Shown piece after piece: positions 47,693 to 59,723 of a DNA stretch of 64,000 nt. The notes under the pieces are model-generated. The model was given only the letters and a program-made list of their open reading frames with translations, did no database searches and was not told the origin of the DNA. A program made the position numbers and the translations under genes. The stretch spans positions 1 through 64,000 of the forward strand of contig MZNV01001852.1 in the NCBI GenBank assembly GCA_002081555.1, written 5' to 3'. How positions within the stretch are numbered: the first letter of the stretch is position 1; the number at the start of each line of letters is the position of its first letter. The stretch comes from Protostelium mycophagum. Lineage: Eukaryota > Evosea > Variosea > Protosteliida > Protosteliaceae.

Positions 47693-49765
47693 TTACTTGG
47701 CCTTTGGCAGTTTTTTGCTGTCTTTTTTGCTTCCCTTCTCTTCATCCTTCACCATCTTCTCATTCTCTTTGTCATTCAGTGATGACTTCCAGCCGGCACT
47801 CAGCCAAGGTTTTGTATCCGAGTGGTACAACTCATCGATCTCTTCAAGCGATAGGCCCTTTGTCTCCATTGCGAAAAAGAAGATGACCAACGCACCCATC
47901 AAACAACAAGCGGCGAAGACGTAGCCGTACTGTCCTCTTTAGTATGTAAAGTAAAAAGTAAAAGACTCACTCTGTAGTCGATGGCTTCTACAATAAAACC
48001 CGTGAAGAAGGAGATTAAGAAGTTCCAGAAATAATTGGCGGCAGTTGCTAAGGCGGCGCATTTCGCTCTGACACGGAGTGGGAAGGATTCTCCGACGATG
48101 ACATAAGCAGCGGGGGCCCATGTCATCGCAAAGGCGGCGATGAACAGACATGCGAAGACGATGAGCACGATGCCTGTCATGGTGTCAGATGGAGGCGCAG
48201 CCGTTTGGTACCAACCTGATGTTCTCTCTTGCGTCGGATCTGGTGCGTTAGCGATCTTAAAGTGACCGACTGAGGCGAAAACCATGAAGCACATAAACAT
48301 CCACAGCGCTCCGATAATGAGTGGCCATCTACAACGATTTAGCACATTCTACAACGGTGTAGAGGTTACCTTCTGCCAAATCTCTCGAGGACGTAGAGTC
48401 CACCGAAGGTTGTGCCAAAGTTAACCGCGCCGAGAATGATTTGAGCGATAAAGTTCTCTGCGATGTTGACTTCGGTGAAGATTGATGTTCCGAAATCTAC
48501 AACGAGTCAGTATTGTGAGATCACGTGATTACGTACAGAAGAAAAAGTTGGCGCCGAGAAGTTGTTGAAACGACATGACGGCGATACCCAAGAAGGTTCT
48601 ATATCTGACATCTTTATTCAATACGTCGCGCCATCTGCTTGGTCCTCCTGTAAGAGTCAGTACTGTAGAAGGCGGTTGTAGATGTTGAAGATCACCTTCG
48701 GTCTCTTTCTTGACGGCATCTTGGACATCCATGAAATCATTAAGCACATTGGGATGATTTACATCACACCCTCTGATCTTTGCCAATACCTAACATGAGT
48801 GAACACATGTCATCATCTGGAGCATGAGAGTATCACCTTGCGGCATCCTTCATCATCTTGTAATTTATGGAGTCTCTGGGGTGACTCGGGCAGAAACATC
48901 ATTCCTACGGCCAAGAGAATTCCTGGAAAGTTCAGTCGATCTCGTTGTAGATGGTCGAAACCCACCATATGTGAAGTTGATCGCGATGGGAACGCGCCAT
49001 GAAGCCTGATTACCCCACATCTGAGTTCCGTAATTGATCAAGTAGCCCACCAGAATACCTATATACGTCAACATCACCTCTACAACGAGACAACTCACCA
49101 AGGGTCACAAACAACTGGTAGGTGGAGACGATGGTACCACGAATGGATGGTGGGGCTAATTCGGATTGATACGATGGAGCTACAACACTCAGTGCTCCAA
49201 TAGAAAGTCCCGTGATTATACGCGCTATCATAACGTGAACCTGTTCGGAATCAGAAAGACGGTTTTGGCGGGAAAACACCCACCCAAGTGTTAACTGCGG
49301 TCAGTTGAAGGGTGAGCCCGAGGAAGTACACGAGACACCAGCCCATGATACTCTTTCTTCGTCCAAATCTCTCAGCCGGATAAGCTGAGAGCAGACATCC
49401 GCAGAATGTCCCGACATTTACCATTCCTGAGTTTCGATCAGAATGATCTTGATCTTGGTATGAGGACTCACCAACAACCAGTCCTTGTCTAGGTGGGTCA
49501 AAGTAGTAACCCCCCTTTGGATTTTCAACTCTACTTGAATTAGAGGAATTTCGTCGAAATCTCAAACCTACCCAAACCTCTCTTGGTAATCTCGCATGTT
49601 TAGAAGGCCAGATATCGTACCAGTGTCTGCTCCAAACATCCAGCCAGCCATAGAGACAAAGATCAGGGGGATGACGATGCCCATGTTAAACTGACTCTCC
49701 TCTTTATCTTCTGTACCCTTCGTGTCGACCTTCATCTCTGTAGAATCTTCTGCTGCTTTGACCAT
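47693..49765 (-). CDS. MFS sugar (hexose) transporter
   Basis: ATG 49765 ([23 protein letters not shown], acidic cytosolic N-terminus), then [26 protein letters not shown] as TM1. Sugar-porter signatures: [12 protein letters not shown] (about 49390-49350), [26 protein letters not shown] (about 49220-49135), [14 protein letters not shown] after splicing, [12 protein letters not shown] (about 48575-48535), [13 protein letters not shown], and [15 protein letters not shown] (PETKG-like, near 47860). Ends in a Lys-rich tail ([18 protein letters not shown]) at 47693. About nine short introns, several carrying the TCGTTGTAGAT element in either orientation. Upstream lies a cluster of TCCGGA palindromes. 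Confidence 0.9.
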
Positions 49766-51213
49766 CTTGTGATGTTTATAATGATTGTCGAGTCTTGATT
49801 TGTATTTGTAGTTGTTAAAAGTCAATCTTAGGGGGGCAGTGCCGTTCGTTGACTTTGTGGACGAAGATCCGGAAACCTGATGAAATTCCGGACCTTCGGC
49901 TTTACGCGTAATCTTGTACCGTATTTCATGACGTTTCTAAACCAGACACGGAACTAAAATTCATCTCGATCGGATCCGGAGGTTTCGGAAAATCCGGAAC
50001 GGAAATCGGAAAATTGGGATCAGTTCCGGACCCTGTCACTCGCGGATTTTATTGAAATGGTTTGGATAAGAGATCTTTTGATCGATTCAAGATAATGATC
50101 AAATTAATCAATCAACCACATAAAGAGGTAATTCACGTTTATCGAACGATCCCACGGTCTTTGAGATCAAGTGATGCATCGCAACTGAAGGAAAGTCCAA
50201 TACTCACCTTTCGGGTATTGTTGTTATGATTGAACGCAATGATTGATGTGAGAGTTGATCCTTTCCAGATTGAGTTGATGGTGATTGGACACTGATAGTT
50301 CCTCAAGGTTGATTTGTACATGCAGACAATCCATTTCGCATCCCGCCCACCCAACTATTTTCCCCATAAGAAGTTGATCAGCTCTATTCCAGTCTGCCAG
50401 TAAGAGATTACGTTGATCTGATGTCATCTAAAAGATCGGAAATGATCTGGAATGGGTTGTGCTCCGATGAGATCGCAGATTTCAGAGATAGAATCAATCA
50501 GCGATAGACCAGCAAAATTCTGAAATGATCCTTTTATCATGCAAGACAGACCCCAAATTCATTGCTGTGCACCACTACATCTACACCACAAATATAAAAT
50601 GTTATTCTTGAATTTGATTTCAGAAATTTTCAAGTTGTGATGAACACTTATAAAAAATAAAATATGTGTTTTCTTCAGTTGATATGTACACTGTACATTG
50701 TACAGTTATGGATTTGTGGTATTGATATTGTAGAGGTTGGTTTCCTCGAAGAATGTTGAAGTTCTTGATAATTAACGTGTGTCACCGCGAACTTGTGCTT
50801 AAATAATCTTTTTATTGTCAACTTGTTGAAGTTGCAGTTGGTGCTTACTGCTCATCAGTAATTTCCCCCCTTTAAGTGTTTTTGTCACAAATTTTGCATT
50901 CGGCTGATGAATTGAGGATCAGTTTTGAAAATGATACAACTAACTTGTGATCATAATGATTCATCCTTTGTCCTGATTTCTGCTGAAGAAAGCCTCCCCA
51001 ATGGTATTCTTCAGTAACAAAATTCATGGTGGCAAGGAATTCTAACGTCGGTTCCTTCAAATGGTGGACATGTCAGAGGGCTTTTTGAGACGATCGAGAC
51101 TTTAAAGATACAATCCGGCAAAGTCACGCTTGAACTCTCATAATATCGTCGCAGTATTCAAAATGATCACATCAAAGAAGGTCCAAATATCCACTTTTCA
51201 AAAGAGATAAAAG
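49766..51213. other. Long intergenic region with TCCGGA cluster and uncertain small exons
   Basis: Five TCCGGA palindromes lie at 49868, 49887, 49975, 49993 and 50025, upstream of the MFS transporter. Minus-strand open stretches at 50224-50427 (MTSDQRNLLLADWNRADQLL...) and about 50872-51060 could be exons of an unrecognised minus-strand gene, but no consistent splice model or family was found. The rest is AT-rich with no further features. Confidence 0.4.
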
Positions 51214-54200
51214 ATGTCCATGTCTGAGCTCAATGATACCTTTTCAATGGAAGAAGTTCTGCGATTTCCAGGAAATTGTTTTGCACAAGGACCATTTTTT
51301 CGAGTCCAACACTTTCAAAGATGGAAGGGTTCCACAAAGAGGTGAACTTTTGATGATGATCAGCGGCTCATCGTAACAGGCAGAGGGGATCAAGGCGGAA
51401 TACAAACAGTGGATTTCAGGAATAAAGCAGCTCGAACATCGGGCTGTTGTTCTCCCACCACGACGAGAAGAATGTCTCAATATATCAAGGTGAGCATCAA
51501 GTGGGTCTGACCATTGATTGTGAGTAGACATTACATGAGGTCATCCCAGAGTTTCTTCGACCAGCGAGAGTTTGTGCAAAACTTTCTGGATCAATGCCGC
51601 AAATTGAACGGCCGAGAGGATGGCCAGCTATTTCATAGAACACGACAATATGGTGACAATAAGATCAGTTTTTGGGGCCTAAAATCACGAGAAGGAGTGA
51701 GATATCTACTTCTTCTTGTATTTTTGAATTGACCAGTGACAGCTGGGACTTGGTACAATCACTGAATACATTGCTTGTGGTCATCCCATCTTCACAGAGC
51801 TGCGCAATTTCGCGACAGTCATAGACCCAAGGTGCCTGGTCCTAGGTCACAGTGAGAAAGACGAATCTGATTCTGGACATTTTGGCGAGGGGATGAAAGT
51901 ATCTATAAATAGACACACAGATGCACACAGTGAGGTGATTCTGGTGATCATGCGATGTTATTGTGACAGATGTTAGGTGGTGTACCAGACAGGAGGGGCT
52001 ATATGGAGCTTCGGACATGTCAATAACGTGTTACACGTCTATTATTCTCCATGCAATATGACAGGCGAGACCATTGTCACTCTGAAGGTGCGTATTTTGT
52101 TCACCCAAAAACAATCATAAAGCATGTACAGGGGACTGCGACACAAACACAATTCTACCCTCCGATCAGTTGCAGTCAATTTTTATCTTTGAGTTGTTCC
52201 TACAGAACAGCGGCACTACCGAAAGTTTCCAAATACATAGAATTCTTACTCCCCGAGAGGCTTCCCGATATCCCCGATGTTAGTATCTAGCATTGTTGTC
52301 ATCCAAATTTCTTACTGGAAAAGGTTGCGGGGTCAATTTTTGTGTCTGGAATAAGGGTTTCAGACACAGATTACACGAGAGGAAGACCTGGGCTTGGATT
52401 TGGCTTGAACATCACCGCCGGTCCAAGCATATACCAATCTATAGGTCTGTCAAGAGACAGAAACAATCTACAATTGGAGGCTGTAATATCCATGCTGCCT
52501 GAAGCGATCGTGAATTTAAAAGAAGAGGATCAGTACGCGATGTGCATGTGGGTCATGGCATGATGTTGACATAAATGACGTCTTCAGGAGGATTTTGAAT
52601 CTAATTGAAGAACAATCCCAAGGCCAGAAGCTGAAGCTTGTTCATGGAATGCGGCATCACAGGGCAGGATTCAGAAGTCTTCTCTGCAGGTACGTACGTA
52701 TTTTCATCATTCTACAATGACGTAAATGAAGGACAATCCATGCTTCTTGTCATGGGAAGGTGATCTTGCACACGGTCGACCAAGAAGAAATATACAAGCA
52801 GGCGCAATACTTGCAAGGCATCACGAGACAGATCAGCAAGGACCTCGACCAGTGAGTATAAATGATAATTTTTTGGTGCTGAGAGATCTTAGATATCTAC
52901 AAGGATGTAGAGACCGTTTCTCCATAGATCAATTGTGGCTGCAGAAAGAGAAGGATGTGCTAAGGTAAGACTCTTGTCAAGGCATCAATAACCTCTATCA
53001 GCCTTCCAGAATACAAACCAGATACTGAAGAGAAGAGGATAAGGGCCGAAAATCTCATCAAGAAGTGCTTTGAGATCTACTCAGAGGGAGCACCAGTGGT
53101 CCTGAAAGAATTCATCCGAGGCAATAACGTCCTTGTCATTGACATAGCAGGAGGTGACAATCTTTAAGAGCCAACATCATTCTTATGGACATCAACAGGA
53201 GAAAGAAGGAAGGGGGGCCGGCCGACACAATGGGTCATCGACAGTACTTATCTTGATGTCGACAAGATGGTGAGTTGGTGTTGCGTCGTCGTCTCACACA
53301 GAATTTTTATAAGTATGCCGAAAGACTGAATCTGTACAGCATGAATGGATGCTGTGGTCTGTATCTGCAGTCACTGCATACTACAGACACACTCCTCTCA
53401 AGCGCATAGAGGTGTATGTTCTGTCCCATGCAAATGACTCTCTCAAAGCACCACTGTCAAAAAGGAAGAAAGGTGAGTCTTTGCATCATATGGTAGAGCA
53501 TTGGTGTACACTGATTGATGTTGTTTTAGCAAATTGCGGAGTTTGATATGAAGAATCTTTACAATGCCAACTTTGGAACTCCAAAGGACTTTCCAACCAA
53601 GACACACACTATGGCTACTGAAATCTATGCTGAGTTCTTTAGCCGCTGGTTGATCAACACAAATTCAGCCATCGCGAAAAACTTCCGACTTGTATGCGTC
53701 ATCCTTGTCTCTGCGTTCACTCCTTCATATATAGAGCTTTTGACAAGATATTGAGGATGTCTTATGGGGTAGATTCTAATGAAAACTACCTGAGGATGAT
53801 GTTGAAGGAAGAGAAAGGGGATTACAGACAAGCTCCACTCCCACTAAATCCTTCCGCTCAACAAATCCACACAAACCTGCCAAGCAATGGAGACAAATCT
53901 GCCAGACCTACAACAATGCAGCAGAGTGAATGTGAGAGCTTTCTTTTTTTCAATATTGACACACGTAGATCATGTGAGAATGCAAACCGAACAAGCGTTG
54001 ATGGAGAGTATCAATGTGAGAATATCAGATGAACTTTGTAGAGAATGACCGTCTACAGAGAGCCAACACCCAACAGACGCTCAATATTGGTGGGCAAGTC
54101 ATTGAGAGGATTACAAAGACGCAATGTGCGAGCATCCCTCAGAACAACTTGAAGTTACTTCGGGGAGTGTGGGTCGATCACCATGATCCCACTCATATCA

Positions 54201-54631
54201 ATTCATTCAATGATGTGAGTAGCAATGTTCAACATCTGATTAGTGCCTGATCTCTGCAGATCAAGGAAAACGATATCCACACTTTCTTCAACATCATCAA
54301 CATGCTCACTTCACTATACAATTATCCACCAAGTCTGGTCCAGATTTTCTATGGATCAGAGGACCTGATCGGTTTCAACCGTCAAAAAACGTGAGGATGC
54401 AATCACATCACTAGAACTCACTCTCTCAGGCTTTATTTCAATCTCAGAGAGTTTTTGAAGAAGCAACATACTGGGAAGAAGGCAGCATGTTATTGGATCG
54501 TCATTTACGCTCACGAACTGGCACATAACGAATGTCCTGACCATGACAAGACACACGAATGGGCCATGGAGTGCTATCTTCAAAATAAGATCTTTGACCT
54601 CGTGGAATATTACAGGATAAACGCACATTGA
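51214..54631 (+). CDS. Divergent GHKL (Bergerat-fold) ATPase-like protein with C-terminal HExxH motif
   Basis: Many small exons; the N-terminal exon joins are uncertain (ATG 51214 or 51233). The N-part holds REFVQNFLDQCRKLNG and then GLGTITEYIACG. At about 51870-51900 comes GHFGEGMKV, which matches the G-x-x-G-x-G-x-K box of GHKL ATPases. After VYQTGGAIWSFGHVNNVLHVYYSP come LLPERLPDIPD, SGIRVSDTDYTRG and GLSRDRNNLQLE (about 52450-52480), recalling the RDRN element of prokaryotic GHKL relatives. The middle part has LIKKCFEIYSEGAPVVLKEFI. The last exon ends YAHELAHNECPDHDKTHEW, a HExxH with further His/Asp like zinc metallopeptidases, stopping at 54631. Function unknown; ATP-driven regulation of a peptidase or chaperone is inference. 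Confidence 0.55.
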
Positions 54632-54846
54632 GATTCTACGAAATGCACCATTTTCCATGACAGTTTTTGCCTTCTGAATACGATCCAATGAATATTGATT
54701 CACCTCACCTTGTCCTCTTGAGCGTTAATCCCCAACAAATTGGATCTGCCTTTGCACAACATTCCATTCGATCGAAGGGTCATTTTTTATCAAATTGAAA
54801 CACAACCGGCGCGTGAGCATCATACATTGGGCCATTGTCATTCGAT

Positions 54847-56189
54847 TCATCTGGCATAGACAGGCATTCTCGCACAATCTAAATACATTACGATCGAAAA
54901 TCTTCCTCCAATCACCTCTCCCATCTTGCTCAGGCCAAGTGGCAATGGTTCCGTCAGAAAAAAAGGGTGGACCATGGCTTGTTCTGCAGAAATCCGCTTC
55001 GCTGGGTCAAGTTGTAGAAGCTGTGTGAGAAGGTCCAACGCTATATCGGGCATATCGGGGAGTAACTTATCCCAGGGAATGGTTTCAATTTTGTGAAAAT
55101 TAATCTTGTGATAATCTGGCAGCTCAGAAACACCCTACATACCATCAGCGATAATGCGAAAAAGCTGTTAAAAGTGTAATATCGAAATTGTAGATGTGGG
55201 CCTTCCACAGCAAGAGATTGTCACAATCAGACGTCAAAGACTTACTGGCCAATTTTCCTCTGTTGGGGTTCCGAGCACCTGCAAAAATCATTCCATGATT
55301 TTATATTGTTAAAAAGACCTGAATGATCCTCTGCAGTTGGTCGATATCGCTTTCTCCTCTGAACAATGGAGAATTGGTAAACATTTCTGCAAAAATACAA
55401 CCCACTGACCACATGTCGGTGGAAAAATTGTATCTGTGTGCCCCGTACAATAACTCAGGACCTTTTCAATGTCAAAACTGTCAAATATGTGATCGCACTG
55501 ACTCTTGTACCATCTTGTGACGACTTGCGGGGTATAGTCCCCGTTGTAGATGGCCGGGTTATGTATCCTCGCCAAACCAAAATCAGCTATTTTTAGCATC
55601 CCCGATTCATGAACAAGAAGATTAGCAGGTTTCAAATCCTGAAGACGTGAACAACTGGTCACAATCATCTGGAAATGCACACTCTGTGTATGATGTGATT
55701 TGCATGACAATATGATAAACCGCGCAGTAACATCATCATCCAGCTTTTGATCTCATCCTCTCGCCACCTCTTTTTGAACATTCTGCTTCTCAGAACTCGG
55801 CTGAGATCTGTGTGCATGAATTCAAAAGCTAAAATGAGGCTGGGGCCTCCGACTGTTTCGTGTCATCTCCTAATCAGTCATGTTTACCATTTATCTACCT
55901 CCTGGAGTAACACTCAGAAGACGTATCACGTTAGGATGTGATCCCAAAGCCTTCTTTGATCAGCTTGAAATCATCTGGAAATACAAACTTGAAGGGATTT
56001 AATCTCTCGCAGAACGACTAATGGAAGAGCTTCGCCTCGACTTCTTCCATCTAAAGCCCTGAATTCGTCTATGTGATGTCTCAACTTGACCTTCTTTAAT
56101 GCCACCAGTTCTCCAGTGATTGTGTCTCTTGCTTTCACTACATAACCGAAAGCACCTTCTCCCAACTTCTGTAGCTCTTGATAACCCAT
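54847..56189 (-). CDS. CDK20/CCRK-like cyclin-dependent kinase family protein
   Basis: ATG 56189: [20 protein letters not shown] (Gly-rich loop), then [15 protein letters not shown] and, after an insert, [10 protein letters not shown] (alpha-C helix). Catalytic loop [25 protein letters not shown] (about 55640-55570), with an activation segment continuing ..[20 protein letters not shown] across an intron. A C-lobe exon has [21 protein letters not shown] (about 55370-55265), and the last exon reads [30 protein letters not shown] followed by LTEPLP, ending at 54847. VALKKVxLR and the FF-x-T-x-PLP tail resemble CDK20 more than CDK1 or CDK7. About 83 bp separate its start from UBA2. The assignment within the CDK family is provisional. 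Confidence 0.78.
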
Positions 56190-56272
56190 AGATCGCCTTC
56201 CATGTTCCTCGAGGACTGTCCACTACAACGAGAGTTAACCTCAGACAGGATCAGATTTCAGGGATCATTGAC
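56190..56272. promoter_or_regulatory. 83-bp divergent promoter between the CDK-like gene and UBA2
   Basis: Two genes start head to head 83 bp apart. An ACTACAACGAG copy of the dispersed element lies at 56222-56232. No TATA is evident. Confidence 0.35.
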
Positions 56273-59200
56273 ATGGCTGCTTCTTCTTCTTCCAGTCGAT
56301 ACGAACACGTTGTTTCCGCTGTTGGACAAGAGTTGTTCGATTCTATTAGGTCAGCCAAGATCTTAATGGTGGGTGCAGGAGGAATAGGCTGTGAACTATT
56401 AAAGAACTTGGTCCTTACTGGCTTCCATGACATCGAAATCGTGAGTCTCATGTTATAGGCAGTTATGACGTGATTAAAGAGAGCAGATCGATATTGATAC
56501 AATTGATCTGAGCAATTTGAACAGACAATTTCTGTTCCAAAGAAAACACATTGGAATGCCAAAGGCAGAGGTAGGTCTTTCAGAGATCAGTCCTGGAGTT
56601 GGTTTTGTACGTGTCTGATGTCTAAGGTGGCGAAAGAATCAGCGCTCCGTTTCAATCCAGACGTGAACATCAAAGCTTATCACGCCAACATCAAAGATTC
56701 TGCATATGGTCCAGATTTCTTCAAGAGATTTACCATAGTAATGAATGCATTAGACAACATTGGTATGTACCGACACGATCAAACGATTCTTCTGATGATG
56801 TTATGAAATGTCTATATTCCATTTCAAAATGCACAATTGATGCACATTACAAAATTTTGGCTTTATGTTATATTATCACCACATTTATCCACTCTCTGAA
56901 CGATCATCTACAGATGCAAGGAGGCATGTCAACAGATTATGTGTCGCAACAGGGACACCACTTATAGAGAGTGCAACAGAGGGATACTTGGGCCAAGTTC
57001 AAGTCATTAAGAAGGTATGTAACAGTTCTCTGTCATTGTGTACAGCAGAGTATCTACATTAAATCCTCCACATCATCACATCTATATAAACATGAGTCAC
57101 GCGATGTACGAAGAGTGTATTAAAGGTGTAGGGTGACACTGAATGTTATGAATGCCAACCTAAGCCCGCACCAAAGACATACGCATACTGCACCATCAGG
57201 TCGAGTCCCACAAAGCCGATTCATTGCATTATCTGGGCCAAAGAAGAATTCTTGTGAGTTTGTGGTGTTTCATGATCACTCATTTCTATTTAAAAAACCG
57301 GTTGTAGATCGTCGTATTAATTTGAAAATAGGACACATTTTGGTGACGCAGAACGTGTGGTCAATAAGGAAGAAGAGGAGGAAGTGAGTTGTAGATCCAC
57401 AATTTTTCCCGCCAAAACTGATTTTCAAAGGTCACCGACGACGAGATCAAAGTAGAAGAGGACAAAGTGAACGCTTTGAAGGAAATTAACTTTGCGGAAT
57501 ACTTATTCAAAAAGGTACTTTTACATACACAAATAAATATATTGATTGAGACTTGGCGTTTGCCGTCCCAAAAGAATGAGCCGTTGTATTCTTGTACGGC
57601 CTGACACACGTGCCAAATTGACGCTCACAGTTGTTCCATCTGGAAATATATAAGAAGATAAGGTTGGCCACTTTGACAAAGAAAGATATTTGGTTAGGCA
57701 GAGAGCCACCCACCCCAATTATTCTTGAAGAGCTTCACCTCTACGCTAACGTATGTGTCTATTATACTTTAAAACATGATTTTTTGTTCCGAAATCAATT
57801 ATTTTTTTTCCATTACCAGAAGTATTATTATGAGGGATTGATGTGGACAGGGTACTAATGACAGTACCAACACGACGGATAGTCTCCCAGACCAGCAGAT
57901 CATGACGGTGAAGCAAAATGCGGATCTATTCTTAGAGTCGTACGTATCCATGTCAAAGAGATGAAATTCATTATTTTTATTTGTGAAATTGGTTTGGTGC
58001 AGCCTGCACATATTTTTGTTTGTATTGCGGCTACCGCAATCCTTGCAGAAAATATTCACGTCACCAAAGGCAAACACTGTGATGCTGACGACAAACTCGA
58101 ACACACCTGAATGAAACAGTTTGAAGAATCTTTCCAAGAGAAGGTTGACTGGAGCTTTGGAGTTTGACAAGGACGATGATGACGCTCTCAACTTTGTCAC
58201 TGCGGCTTCCAACCTGAGATCACATATATTCGGTATTCCTATGCAAAGCAGGTTTTCAATCAAATGTGAGTCGATTGAAAATTTGATTCCGACAAAATCA
58301 AAAATCTTTTTCGAAAAATTGAATAGAAATAGCGTTGGCGGGAAATATTATCCCGGCTATTGCTACGACAAATGCGGTTATCGCTGGGCTGATTGTCATG
58401 GAGTCCTTCAAGATCTTGCGCAACCAAATCGACAAGTGCAGGACCGTATCCTTACATCGTTGTAGATCACCATTTGTTTCACTTGACCCTTTTGGTTTAC
58501 AGCTCCGCTGTAAGCACAAGAGAATGCGTGGCGTGGAATTGTTTTTATATTGTAGATACAGTTGTAGACAGTCAATACGATCACATCATTGCAGTGTTTG
58601 ACAAAAATTGTGCAGACAATAACTCTATCATCGATTCTACATCGTTGTAGTTGTAGTTTTCCTTGAATGTCAGGTTGTGCTGCAGAAGAAGCCTTCAGCC
58701 GGCAGAATGCTCCTCGCTTGTGCGCCAGAGAAACCGAACCCCAATTGTTACGTGTGCTCCAGCCATTTCGTCACATTGGAATGTGACACGGAGACCATGA
58801 AACTGGGAGAGTTGGTGGAGAACGTTCTTAAGAACAGATTGGGTATGAACGAGCCTTCAATCACGGTAGATAGCGAGTGAGTCTCACGTTAATGTTCGGA
58901 ACTATCGAGATTTTTAAATTGCAAAAAAACTTGAAAAAATTCAGAAAAAATTTCAAAATTTTTTAGATAATTGTCTAAAAAAACCTGATGAGATTAGTAT
59001 TATTTACGAATGCGGTGAGGATCTTGAAGAGGATGAGATAGAGAGGATGAAGATCCAATCGGCCAAGAGATTATCGCAAGTTAGAATCACGAACGGCTCC
59101 ATCATTGAAGTGGATGACAATTCCCAGAACTTCCAGATCAAAGTCTCCATCAGTCAGAGGTGAATTTCGATTTTATTCTGAATTTGTTGAATGAAAATTA

Positions 59201-59458
59201 TAAAATAAATAAAATATTTTTTTGAGTGTTTTCAGGGTTAAATTCGAGGGAGAAGGTGTTACTTTCAATATCCTCGGAAAACAACCTGCTCCTGTTGCTG
59301 AGAAGACAGAACAAGCTGCATCTACAACGGCTGTACAAGAGGCTGATGATGACGTCATGATTGTAGAAGCACCAATAGTCCCACCCCCCACCAGGAAGAG
59401 AAAGGCACCGGAGGAAAACTCGCAAAACAAAAAATCAAAAGTCGTAGATTTAGAATAA
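56273..59458 (+). CDS. UBA2: SUMO-activating enzyme E1 subunit 2
   Basis: ATG 56273 ([21 protein letters not shown]). Adenylation domain [49 protein letters not shown], and [19 protein letters not shown] zinc CxxC (ECYECQPKP) and the catalytic Cys region [20 protein letters not shown] follow (about 57175-57250). Later exons carry [13 protein letters not shown], the second Cys-domain part, and the ubiquitin-fold domain. The C-terminus holds a SUMO-interaction-like [10 protein letters not shown] and basic KKSKVVDLE, a nuclear signal, ending at 59458. With AOS1/SAE1 it activates SUMO for transfer to UBC9. About twelve introns, one with an ATTGCGG hairpin and one with ATCGTTGTAGAT. Confidence 0.92.
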
Positions 59459-59723
59459 AAATCTCGGAAAATTCAATTCTTCATTCTATAAAGCTCACGG
59501 TAACATCACGAGGTGTCACGTTATCTACCGAGACTCTATCAATTTAGAAAAAAATCATTATCAAATTTATTTTTAATCACGGAACCGAGGTTCGTAGTTT
59601 GGAGGGATTTGGCGGGAATCTCAAAGCCAACTGTCACTTGTCCTAATCCGCTCGAGCGAATTGTCCGAGAGGCCGGGGGATTTACAGACCACCACATACA
59701 AACCCAAACACAAGACTACGGGC

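Noticed and set aside
50224-50427. Minus-strand open frame as a complete gene
   Set aside because: Neither a convincing upstream exon nor a family match was found; kept only as a possible exon in the intergenic entry.
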